A stretch of 64,000 nt of DNA. It comes from Bacteroides sp. 519. Its GTDB lineage: Bacteria; Bacteroidota; Bacteroidia; Bacteroidales; Bacteroidaceae. The first letter of the stretch is position 1. Each line of letters starts with the position of its first letter. Shown here one piece after another: positions 20,201-27,116 of the stretch. The notes beneath the pieces were generated by a model. That model made no database searches. It saw nothing but the letters and a program-made list of their open reading frames with translations, and was not told where the DNA came from. The position numbers were made by a program, and so were the translations under genes. The stretch is taken from contig NZ_QVMJ01000007.1 of assembly GCF_010500955.1 (NCBI RefSeq), positions 186,001-250,000 on the forward strand, given 5' to 3'.

Positions 20201-20379
20201 GTATTATCACCTTTAACAAACACATTTGCCCCAATGACAGTTGTAACACCATCTTCATCGAATACGACTCCTGAAATGGTTTGCGTGTTTTGAGCGGAAA
20301 CTGTCCCAGCAAAAAACAGAAGGCAGATAATTGCAGTTAGATTATAAACTGCCTGTTTTAGAAAGCTCTTTTTTTTCAT
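17233..20379 (-). CDS. SusC-family TonB-dependent transporter
   Basis: Outer-membrane glycan importer of 1048 residues. A signal peptide ends at VSAQ (about 30). Next come a carboxypeptidase-regulatory-like domain (TISGVVFDEDG to VSYIGYKTQEI), a TonB-box/plug region beginning DEVVVVGFGKQKR and a 22-strand barrel ending in ISFGLNIDF. There is no STN domain, so it is not coupled to an anti-sigma factor, consistent with regulation by the hybrid sensor instead. It opens the transcript that continues through SusD and the downstream enzymes. Confidence 0.95.
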   Translation of the reverse strand: MKKKSFLKQAVYNLTAIICLLFFAGTVSAQNTQTISGVVFDEDGVTTVIGANVFVKGDNTSTGTITDIDGQFRLQVKTTDILVVSYIGYKTQEIPVKNNSNLRIVLTSDTEFLDEVVVVGFGKQKRINLTGAVEQVDEKIMANRPVANIGLALQGAVGNLNIAPNGGPGGTINYNVRGATSISGATSPLFVVDGIPVDVIDNINPADIKTVTVLKDAASAAIYGARAAYGVVLITTKEGKGKTKISYSALVGSSSAIQMPKMTNSLEFAEAYNIACLNAGQNPYFGEDHINRIKAYMADPKNTPSNVPNPSNPSQWSYATLANDNVDWYEAFFKSNTINQKHNVTISGGDEKTNYYVGVGYFKEGGLLRYGNENHERYNITANLHLTPLSWMRADLRTRLVRDDMGLPSSGHNNDIGNWWHQASTRWPNWSLKDPNGNWSQASNMPRQWEGRRNERTNQVNIMGALEIEPLKDWKINLELSYRNTAIRIADQIKPFAWQYTVSGDPVMNTTNWYEESMTQSDYYVANLYTSYQKQIKKHFFSATVGQQAELSEYKYLYGKALNLVALDLPSFGVAVGDQTTKGSLSHWATTGTFMRFSYNYDERYLIEFNGRYDGTSKFQRGKRFGFFPSISAGYNIAKEKFWPIKDISTFKLRGSYGSLGNQNVDNYLYLNKVNIGTKYSYLLNGELPNTLGAPGLVSANLTWEESRTLDFGLDVAMLNNRLNLSFDWYTRSTLGMFGPANAYPSVLGASVPKMNNADMRTNGFELSIGWRDRIGDEFLYNVNFILSDNQSKITKYNNPTKILSTYYEGQRIGEVWGYKTTGLIQTQDQLDNIPDQSYIYGQWSLGDVEYKDLNDDGKVNKGKNTLDDHGDLAIIGNTEARYRYSLNMGATWKGFDFNMFWQGVGKRNYVPAETGNGGVLFWGITGGYGQNIYKEHLDFWTPENSKAYYPKPYSNWEATKNHHTQSRYLQNAAYLRLKNIQLGYTISPTLTSKIGLSKVRVYLSGENLLTFSPIAENFDPEQTYGSYGAGKTYPYYKTISFGLNIDF

Positions 20380-20573
20380 ACTTTGTTGTTTTTTAAGGAA
20401 TTCATGCGATAATAAGGTGTCGTGCCCTTCTCTTCAAGTAGAATGATTGTGGTATCCATTCTCTTTTTAATGTTAATTAGTTTCATAAAATAAATTTAAT
20501 TTGTTAACAATAGTTTTTCTTACATAGTTTTGTTCATAAGCATTGATTTTGTATTAATATTAAATGATATTAG
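20380..20573. other. susC leader region, no clear promoter
   Basis: 194 AT-rich bases between dyad copy A and the susC start. No TAnnTTTG was found on the minus strand. The SusC promoter or a long leader should be here, but I cannot place it. Confidence 0.4.
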
Positions 20574-20714
20574 CCTGAATTATTCATATTCCAGAATGGA
20601 AGGAGTTAAAGGGAGTTATCAGGAGCTTTGCTCCTTAGGAGTTATAGCTCTAACATCTAAAGCTTTAACTCCTAGCGAAGCGATAACTCCTTCCATTCTA
20701 TATGAATAATGTAA
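20574..20714. repeat. Large dyad element, copy A
   Basis: Arms GAATTATTCAT...AATGGAAGGAGTTA and the reverse (TAACTCCTTCCATT...ATGAATAAT) enclose a smaller dyad AGGAGCTTTGCTCCT. The copy at 50750-50902 is nearly identical with about 12 extra bases in the middle. Both copies lie just upstream of a susC gene. Here it can also end transcripts from the epimerase gene. Confidence 0.85.
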
Positions 20715-20731
20715 GTTAGATCTCTCGTTCT

Positions 20732-21916
20732 TTAGCTTCTTGCTTTCGCTATTTCTTCTATTGTTTTCCAACACTGATACAACCCGCGTGGAATATGGAA
20801 ACACCCTTTCCACTTACCACCTTTCAAGGGGAGTAACACTTCGCCTTGGCGGTTCAGATAACCAAACCATTCGGGGTACTGGGGATCTTTAAAATGGCTC
20901 CAGGTGTAGTTGTGTACCTTTTCGAACCATTGCAAACAAGCTTCTGAAGAGGTGTGCCGGTATGCTTTCAATAAAGATATCAACGTTTCGATATGCACCC
21001 ACCACAGTTTTTGATCCCATTCTAATTGTTGTGGAGGGCAACCCAAACGATCTAACATATAGAATATGCCACCATACTCTTTGTCCCAACCATATTCAAG
21101 CATTTTAAGGGTGGTGGCGGTGGCTTTTTCAATCAACTCCGGTCTGTTCAAGCGCTCGCCCAAATCCATAATAAACCACATGGCTTCTATGGCATGGCCG
21201 GGATTAACAGAACGTCCTTCGAATGTATCCGATAGTTCGCCTTCTACAGTGACGTTTTCAACAACTAATCCACCTAATTCCGGACGACAAAACACATCCA
21301 TTACTTCGTGAATACAGGTTTCTATAACCTCATTCAGATAGTCTTTGCTCAGGAGGTGTTCTATTTCCAGCGCCAGGTTACAGAGAATCATTGGCAAAGC
21401 AAAGTTCTTCAGATTGCGTGTTCCCGGATAAGCTTTATTCCATTTATCCTTAGGATTATCGGCTCTGGATAAAATTATCTCAAAGGTTTTCTTTGCAATA
21501 TCGGCGTACTCTTTGTTTCCGGTAGCAAGGTTGAGTTGTCCAAAAGCCATAGCTGCAAAGGTGTACGAAAAAATGTTGTAGGGTTCTACCAACGGTTGAC
21601 CTTCGCGGTTAAGTGAAAAATACCAGTTGTAGTTACCATCGTGCCCATATTTTTTCAGAAACTCGCCTCCCTGAACGGCACAATCCAACCATTCTTTACG
21701 CTGTTCTACTTTGTTGTAGAGCATGGAAAACATCCATACTTCACGCCCTTGCATCCAGATAAATTTGTCGGTATCGTACACATTACCTTCTCTGTCCAGA
21801 CAAGAGAAATATCCCCCCAACTCTTTATCCTGAGAGTGGTTTAACCAAAAGGGAAGAACATTGTTTATTAATTCTTCTTTGTACTGATTTGCTATTAAAT
21901 TAAAATCCATATGCAT
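20732..21916 (-). CDS. N-acylglucosamine 2-epimerase (AGE family)
   Basis: A cytoplasmic isomerase of 394 residues with no signal peptide. In sialic acid catabolism of Bacteroides, an AGE-family epimerase turns N-acetylmannosamine into N-acetylglucosamine. Family landmarks are GGYFSCLDREG, the RxxW-like GREVWMFS, NPGHAIEAMWF with its catalytic-site His, and WWVHIETLISLL with the second His. Length matches the family. It follows the sugar porter in the same operon. Cellobiose 2-epimerases and mannose isomerases share this fold; the sialidase and esterase nearby favour the amino-sugar role. Confidence 0.88.
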   Translation of the reverse strand: MHMDFNLIANQYKEELINNVLPFWLNHSQDKELGGYFSCLDREGNVYDTDKFIWMQGREVWMFSMLYNKVEQRKEWLDCAVQGGEFLKKYGHDGNYNWYFSLNREGQPLVEPYNIFSYTFAAMAFGQLNLATGNKEYADIAKKTFEIILSRADNPKDKWNKAYPGTRNLKNFALPMILCNLALEIEHLLSKDYLNEVIETCIHEVMDVFCRPELGGLVVENVTVEGELSDTFEGRSVNPGHAIEAMWFIMDLGERLNRPELIEKATATTLKMLEYGWDKEYGGIFYMLDRLGCPPQQLEWDQKLWWVHIETLISLLKAYRHTSSEACLQWFEKVHNYTWSHFKDPQYPEWFGYLNRQGEVLLPLKGGKWKGCFHIPRGLYQCWKTIEEIAKARS

Positions 21917-22049
21917 ATATAATTATTAAGGTCAGTTTGATTTCGAAAAAGGATAAAAATGCCCCGTAAAGAGGTATTTTTCACCTCTTTATATGAATGT
22001 TTATAGCATTTAGGAGCGTATCTCTAAAGTCTGGTTGCTTTTATTTAAT

Positions 22050-23453
22050 CTATTCTTTTATCCAGTATTTTTCTATTTCCTCTAAAGATTTTCCAGTAGT
22101 TTCGGGAACTAACTTCCAAACAATTAAAATATAAGGTACGCACATTACTGCGAACAGCAAAAATGTTCCGGCTGGAGTAAGATTCTGTAACATCCAGGGA
22201 GTTAACTGTCCGATAAGATAGGTACCAATCCAAAGAGCAAAACCGGCAATAGACATGGCCAATCCTCTGATCCGGGTTGGATACATCTCGGAAAGTAGTA
22301 CCCAGACCACTGCACAGATTGAAACCGCACAACAAAAGATATAGAGCAAGAAAAAAATGAGTAAGAAAATGCTGGGGATACCCACAACATCACCATATAT
22401 AAAATAAATACCTATTAAAATCAATGTAACAATCATGCCCGACACACCGTAGTAAACAAGTTTTTTACGGCCCACTTTATCAATAATAACCAGTGCCAAA
22501 ACAGTGGTAAGTACATTTACAAGCCCTACAAGCACCTGATAAAAAAGAGAATCGCCACCAGTAAGACCTGCATTTTCAAATATAGAAGGTCCATAGTAAA
22601 GTACGGCGTTCACCCCCATAAACTGACCCAGAATAGCAATACATACACCAATAAGAACGGCTTTGCGAATGCCCGGTTTAAGTAAAAGAGACCATTCCGA
22701 TTTAACCTCTGTATGTACAGATTGTTGGGTTGCGGCAAGTTGAGCCATTGCTTCGACCGAAGATTGATAAATTCGTTTCAAAATACTTACGGCTTTATCA
22801 TCCTTACCTTGTAATATCAGCCAGCGGGGACTTTCGGGAATAAAGAATATGATGATAAAGAACAACAAAGCAGGTAATGTTTCCATGCCAAGCATTCCAC
22901 GCCATACTTCGGATACAAAAATAAGCTGAATCCACTCGTTAGACGATGATCCGCTTTCCGACCATCCAAGTAACTGGTAATTAACCAAGTAAGCACCCAG
23001 AAAACCAACAGTAACTGCCAACTGATACAAAGAAACCAACCGGCCCCTGTATTGTGCAACTGCCATTTCCGAAATATACAAGGGAGAAATAATAGATACA
23101 ATACCAATTCCTACTCCTCCTATAATGCGGTATATAATCAGTTGATTGAAATCTGCCGAAAAAGCACATCCTACTGCAGAAGCAGAAAACAGAATAGCCG
23201 ATAGTATCATGGTGCGCTTGCGGCCAATCTTATCGCTTAAAATACCGGCAAAAAGAACACCTACTATAGAGCCTATCAGTGCACATCCTACATACCACCC
23301 CTGTTGAAGGGCATCTAACTGAAAAAGTTGGGTTACCTGTGCAATGGTTCCGGATATTACAGCCGTATCATACCCAAAAAGGAATCCTCCCAAAGCTGCT
23401 ACGAGCGATAAGAAAACAAGGTATCCAAAGTTTATTTGTGTTTTCATATTCAT
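22050..23453 (-). CDS. Sugar porter, major facilitator superfamily
   Basis: Inner-membrane sugar:H+ symporter of 467 residues with twelve predicted membrane segments. Sugar porter signatures are GGFLFGYDTAVISG in the first helix, DKIGRKR and DKVGRKK loops, PESPRWL at the central loop, and PETTGKSLEEIEKYW at the end. Its start overlaps the stop of the DUF4434 gene by four bases (translational coupling). It is XylE/GLUT-like and not an obvious NanT homologue, yet its position before the epimerase makes an amino sugar or released monosaccharide the likely cargo. Confidence 0.92.
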   Translation of the reverse strand: MNMKTQINFGYLVFLSLVAALGGFLFGYDTAVISGTIAQVTQLFQLDALQQGWYVGCALIGSIVGVLFAGILSDKIGRKRTMILSAILFSASAVGCAFSADFNQLIIYRIIGGVGIGIVSIISPLYISEMAVAQYRGRLVSLYQLAVTVGFLGAYLVNYQLLGWSESGSSSNEWIQLIFVSEVWRGMLGMETLPALLFFIIIFFIPESPRWLILQGKDDKAVSILKRIYQSSVEAMAQLAATQQSVHTEVKSEWSLLLKPGIRKAVLIGVCIAILGQFMGVNAVLYYGPSIFENAGLTGGDSLFYQVLVGLVNVLTTVLALVIIDKVGRKKLVYYGVSGMIVTLILIGIYFIYGDVVGIPSIFLLIFFLLYIFCCAVSICAVVWVLLSEMYPTRIRGLAMSIAGFALWIGTYLIGQLTPWMLQNLTPAGTFLLFAVMCVPYILIVWKLVPETTGKSLEEIEKYWIKE

Positions 23454-24529
23454 TTTATTTCAAAGTATTCCTTATACCTATTATATAAGTGACCAGCTTG
23501 CAGGTATGCCGACTGTGGACTCATAAAGTGCGAAAATTCAAAGGTGATGGCTTTATCGTATCCGGCACGTTTAGCTGCTTCTAATTTCATCCGTAATTTA
23601 TCAAACTTTATAGGTAAAAACCTGATTGGCATATCACGGTCAAAAGATTCGGCGTTGGTCCAGCATTGCATACCATATTTATCAGCCAGTTTTTTATTTA
23701 CCTCAAAAAAAGCATCCAATTCATTGTAATCAATGTGCCCATCCTGAAAAGCACATGCATCTACTACTCCATGTATGCCATCGAATATTTCATTCCACTC
23801 TTCTTCATGTTGCTGAACAGATACAGCATCTTCGCGCGAGAGCTTGTCTGTTCCCATAATTGCTTTTTTACCGTCAATCCAAGGTGAAATAAAAGTAGGA
23901 AGTCCGCCCGAAACATCTTTGCACTGTTTGCCCATAGCCCGGAAAGCATCTATAACACCTTTGGTTTTGCGGCTGATTTCGCCACTTATATACCAACCAC
24001 CAAAGCTTTTATATTTCTCACCGTAACTATGCCAAACTTCATCTATTACATATTTGTTATCCTGTATTTCGTTGGTTAAATCGCCTGTATCCCAATATTT
24101 TCCCGAATCGTAGAGACCGAAGTAGAATTTCATTCCATACTTTTCGGCCAATCGTAAATACATATCAACCAAATCTGTTGAAGGCATATAACAACCCTTG
24201 CCAAGCAAGTATTTGGATGGATAGGTAATAAACTTACGATAGCCGGAACGAATCATGATTACCGTATCAATCCCAATACGTTTCATGTGTTGAAAATCCA
24301 GATCCCATTCTTTTTCGCCCCAATTTTGATGGGGGATATCATGAGATATTTCATCAAGAAAAGTACCAGTAATCATTAATCCATTGTTTTTAGGAACAAT
24401 AAGTTGGTTTGTATAAGTATTTGTGGTATCTGATGACTCGCTACAGCCCAATAATGCTGGAGTTGCAAGTACAGAGGCTCCTGCCATACTTGCTTTTTTT
24501 AGAAAGTCTCTACGTGTATTTGTTTTCAT
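23450..24529 (-). CDS. DUF4434-family putative glycosidase with Tat-type lipoprotein signal
   Basis: The 359-residue protein begins with a twin-arginine motif (TRRDFLKK) followed by a lipobox (LLGC), so it is probably exported folded and lipid-anchored. The body looks like a TIM barrel: GLMITGTFLDEISHD at the first strand, GIDTVIMIRSGYR, FYFGLYDSGKYW, GWYISGEI with a candidate catalytic Glu, and CWTNAESFD with another. It matches DUF4434-type proteins found in glycan loci; no activity is proven for this one. It is the first gene of an operon with the transporter and epimerase, and a good promoter lies directly upstream. Confidence 0.78.
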   Translation of the reverse strand: MKTNTRRDFLKKASMAGASVLATPALLGCSESSDTTNTYTNQLIVPKNNGLMITGTFLDEISHDIPHQNWGEKEWDLDFQHMKRIGIDTVIMIRSGYRKFITYPSKYLLGKGCYMPSTDLVDMYLRLAEKYGMKFYFGLYDSGKYWDTGDLTNEIQDNKYVIDEVWHSYGEKYKSFGGWYISGEISRKTKGVIDAFRAMGKQCKDVSGGLPTFISPWIDGKKAIMGTDKLSREDAVSVQQHEEEWNEIFDGIHGVVDACAFQDGHIDYNELDAFFEVNKKLADKYGMQCWTNAESFDRDMPIRFLPIKFDKLRMKLEAAKRAGYDKAITFEFSHFMSPQSAYLQAGHLYNRYKEYFEIK

Positions 24530-24570
24530 TTATCTTAGAATCAAGATTAACCATTTATAAACTCACGCCA

Positions 24571-24602
24571 CAAATATATGAACATTTTATAAACTACCCA
24601 AT
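24571..24602 (-). promoter_or_regulatory. Promoter of DUF4434-porter-epimerase operon
   Basis: On the minus strand TATATTTG (24571-24578) matches the Bacteroides -7 box TAnnTTTG exactly. ATTG about 20 bases upstream (24599-24602) fits the -33 box loosely. The predicted leader is about 35 bases. Confidence 0.6.
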
Positions 24603-24769
24603 ATTTATTAAAGATTTTATTTAATATGCGATGAAAAAACTTATTTTTAACCTATATCACTCCTATATTAACAGATTTAACCCCATATTTTTCATTGTTT
24701 CATTTACTTCGACCAAGCTATTTACAACAAATACAGTAATAAGAAGTCTTAATTGATAAAATTATTAAT

Positions 24770-24777
24770 TATATTTG
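24770..24777 (+). promoter_or_regulatory. -7 box of ROK regulator gene
   Basis: TATATTTG, an exact TAnnTTTG match, lies 26 bases before the ROK start codon. No convincing TTTG is seen at -33. With the divergent promoter at 24571 it makes a back-to-back control region of about 190 bases. Confidence 0.5.
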
Positions 24778-24803
24778 CGATATTATATTAATTATAAAAG
24801 GAT

Positions 24804-26009
24804 ATGAACCAGCAATTCTTAAAAGAAATAGAGAAGGGATCTAAAAATGCCTTAATAAAAAAAAGAATTATCAACTACTATATATATAATGGAAGTTCCA
24901 CGATCCCCGATTTGGCTAAGGAACTCGATTTAAGTATTCCAACCGTAACCAAACTTATCAGTGAAATGTCCGACGATGGATACATTGACGATTATGGTAA
25001 ATTAGAAACCAGTGGCGGCCGCTATCCTAATTTATATGGATTAAACTCGGGATCGGGATACTTTATCGGAGTAGAAATTAAAAGATATGCCGTTAATATG
25101 GGGCTTATTAATTTTAAAGGCGATACAGTAGAACAAAAGATGAACATCCCTTATCTATTTGAAAATTCGATAGAAGGACTGAACGAATTATGCAAAATCA
25201 TACTTAACTTTATTGATAGCTTAAGCATTAACAAGGAGAAGATACTAAATATTAATGTAAATGTATCGGGACGTGTAAATCCTGAATCGGGCTTTAGTTT
25301 CAGTCAGTTTAACTTCGAGGAGCGTCCGTTGGCCGATGTAATGACCGAAAAGATTGGGTACAAAATTACTGTTGAAAACGATACCCGGTCTATGACTTAT
25401 GGCGAATATATGCAAGGCCAGGTAAAAGGAGAAAAAGATATTCTTTTTGTTAATGTTAGCTGGGGGCTAGGCATTGGAATTATTATTGATGGTAAAGTTT
25501 ATACCGGAAAATCCGGATTCTCGGGCGAGTTTGGCCATGTAAGCATATACGATAACGAAATTATATGCCACTGCGGCAAAAAAGGATGTTTGGAAACAGA
25601 AGCATCGGGCTCGGCATTGCATCGGGTTTTGGTTGAACGGATTCGGAACGGAGAAAGTTCAATCTTATCGAACCAGGTACTGGCAGGAGAAACCATTACA
25701 CTCGACGATATTATTCAGGCTGTTATAAAAGAGGATATGCTTTGTATTGAAATTGTTGAGGAAATTGGCCAAAAACTGGGTAAGCAAATAGCCGGACTGA
25801 TAAACATATTCAATCCTGAACTGGTAATTATAGGAGGTACACTTTCGTTAACCGAAGATTACTTGACGCAACCTATTAAATCGGCCGTCCGAAAATACTC
25901 GCTCAACCTGGTAAACAAAGATTCGGCCATTGTTACTTCTAAACTAAAAGATCGCGCCGGAATTATAGGAGCTTGCATGCTGGCACGAAGCAGGATGTTC
26001 GAGAATTGA
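24804..26009 (+). CDS. ROK-family transcriptional regulator
   Basis: A 401-residue NagC/XylR-type regulator. Residues about 15-75 form a winged helix-turn-helix (TIPDLAKELDLSIPTVTKL). The remainder is a ROK sugar-kinase fold with the ROK signature region (VNVSWGLGIGIIIDG, GFSGEFGHVSI) and the zinc ligands CHCGKKGCLE near residue 255. Such proteins bind a sugar or sugar phosphate and release DNA. It is divergent from the porter-epimerase operon and probably represses it, with an N-acetyl sugar or derivative as inducer (inference). Full length with no missing landmark. Confidence 0.9.
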   Translation: MNQQFLKEIEKGSKNALIKKRIINYYIYNGSSTIPDLAKELDLSIPTVTKLISEMSDDGYIDDYGKLETSGGRYPNLYGLNSGSGYFIGVEIKRYAVNMGLINFKGDTVEQKMNIPYLFENSIEGLNELCKIILNFIDSLSINKEKILNINVNVSGRVNPESGFSFSQFNFEERPLADVMTEKIGYKITVENDTRSMTYGEYMQGQVKGEKDILFVNVSWGLGIGIIIDGKVYTGKSGFSGEFGHVSIYDNEIICHCGKKGCLETEASGSALHRVLVERIRNGESSILSNQVLAGETITLDDIIQAVIKEDMLCIEIVEEIGQKLGKQIAGLINIFNPELVIIGGTLSLTEDYLTQPIKSAVRKYSLNLVNKDSAIVTSKLKDRAGIIGACMLARSRMFEN

Positions 26010-26020
26010 TTTAAGAATGA

Positions 26021-26083
26021 AAAGGAGGTAAAGTGAGGTAGAGGTAAAGTACTTTACCTACTTTACCTCACTTTACCTCCTCT
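26021..26083. repeat. Stem-loop with GAGGTAAAGT arms
   Basis: Arms of repeated GGTAAAGT units (left 26024-26050, right 26051-26080) pair around the centre AAAGTACTTT with one three-base slip. It sits just after the ROK stop codon and before the sigma gene. Likely terminator; one of the family of low-complexity dyads seen across the window. Confidence 0.7.
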
Positions 26084-26097
26084 ACATGAATATTCAG

Positions 26098-26128
26098 TTT
26101 AAAATATAAGTTATTATTCATATATTTG
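26098..26128 (+). promoter_or_regulatory. Promoter of ECF sigma gene
   Basis: TATATTTG at 26121-26128 matches TAnnTTTG, with TTTA near 26098 at about -33 spacing. It lies 30 bases before the start codon. Confidence 0.5.
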
Positions 26129-26158
26129 TCGCAAAGTTCTAAAGCCACAAAAGGGTAG

Positions 26159-26719
26159 ATGATTAATGACAACAATAAAATTAGTTTTGAAGAAATATAT
26201 ATCACTTATTTCTCCAGAATGAAAAACTTTGCCCTTGAATATATCTATTCCGAACAGGATTCCGAAAACATTGTTCAGGATGTATTTATGGAATTGTGGG
26301 AGAAAAAAGAAGCACTTACCATTCACACTAATCTTATTGCCTATCTTTTTACTGCTACAAAAAACCGTTGCATAGATTTTTTGCGCCATAAAGTTCTAGT
26401 GAAAGAAGTTGCCGATAAACTACAGGAAGAACATCTACTGATGCTAAAAATGAATTTTCATTCTCTGGAAGCACTCAATCAGGATATTTTTTATGAAAAT
26501 AACATTGAAGATATCATAGCCAAAGCTATAGATACTTTGCCCGAGAAATGCAGAGAGATATTTATTAAAAGTAAATTTGAACAAAAAAAGCAGAAAGAAA
26601 TTGCAGCCGAGCTAAATATAACCATCAATACGGTTGAAACACAAATGGGAATAGCTTACAAAAAACTGAAAGCTGAATTGAAAGAGTACTTTCCTTTATT
26701 GGTTTTTCTGTTAGGGTAG
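26159..26719 (+). CDS. ECF-type RNA polymerase sigma factor
   Basis: A 186-residue sigma factor of the expanded Bacteroidetes group. Region 2 is seen at residues about 10-75 (YFSRMKNFALEYI, VQDVFMELW, NRCIDFLR) and region 4 at about 120-175 (LPEKCREIF, KEIAAELNITINTVETQMG). Most such genes are followed by a FecR anti-sigma and a SusC/D pair; here the next gene converges from the other strand and no anti-sigma is adjacent. The only FecR gene in the window lacks a sigma partner and is 23 kb away. Confidence 0.92.
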   Translation: MINDNNKISFEEIYITYFSRMKNFALEYIYSEQDSENIVQDVFMELWEKKEALTIHTNLIAYLFTATKNRCIDFLRHKVLVKEVADKLQEEHLLMLKMNFHSLEALNQDIFYENNIEDIIAKAIDTLPEKCREIFIKSKFEQKKQKEIAAELNITINTVETQMGIAYKKLKAELKEYFPLLVFLLG

Positions 26720-26776
26720 TAACAGGAAATATCTATTTGTTCGTTTTTATCCATCCACAAATCATTACTGTTTTTT

Positions 26777-26880
26777 ATGCTGCAAAACGCGATTTCAAAA
26801 TGCAGCATTTCACACTTTCGAAATGCAGCATTTTGAATGAACGAAATGCAGCATTTCATCAATGCAAAATGCAGCATTTT
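26777..26880. repeat. Five palindromes at an exact 23-bp period
   Basis: ATGCAGCAT cores at 26800, 26823, 26846 and 26869 are exactly 23 bases apart, and a diverged ATGCTGCAA at 26777 keeps the same phase. Most units extend to AAATGCAGCATTT. Spacer sequences vary. The array follows the sigma factor gene. Confidence 0.85.
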
Positions 26881-26883
26881 GAA

Positions 26884-27020
26884 TTTGCACACTAAAACAG
26901 GCCTTACAAAGCGTATAACGGGGGTTAATCGGACAACTTTTCGTATTTACTGCTTTTTAGAGGCAATAAAATTACTAAACAAGCGGTTATTTATTGGAAA
27001 GATTTTTTAATTATACAAAC
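26884..27020. other. Intergenic, nothing identified
   Basis: AT-rich sequence between the palindrome array and the next dyad. No ORF, RNA or clear promoter was found. Confidence 0.4.
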
Positions 27021-27116
27021 TGAGTAGTGAGTAGTGAGTTTCCATGCGGCATCGCAACTCATAACTCACTACTCATTACTCAAAACTCATTACTCATTAC
27101 TCAAAACTCACTACTT
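27021..27116. repeat. Conserved-core dyad with GAGTAGT/GAGTAAT arms
   Basis: Heptamer-based arms (TGAGTAGTGAGTAGTGAG on the left; many ACTCATT/ACTCAAA units on the right) flank the core CCATGCGGCATCG. The right arm supplies the TAG stop of the hexosaminidase gene at 27111-27113. Confidence 0.85.
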
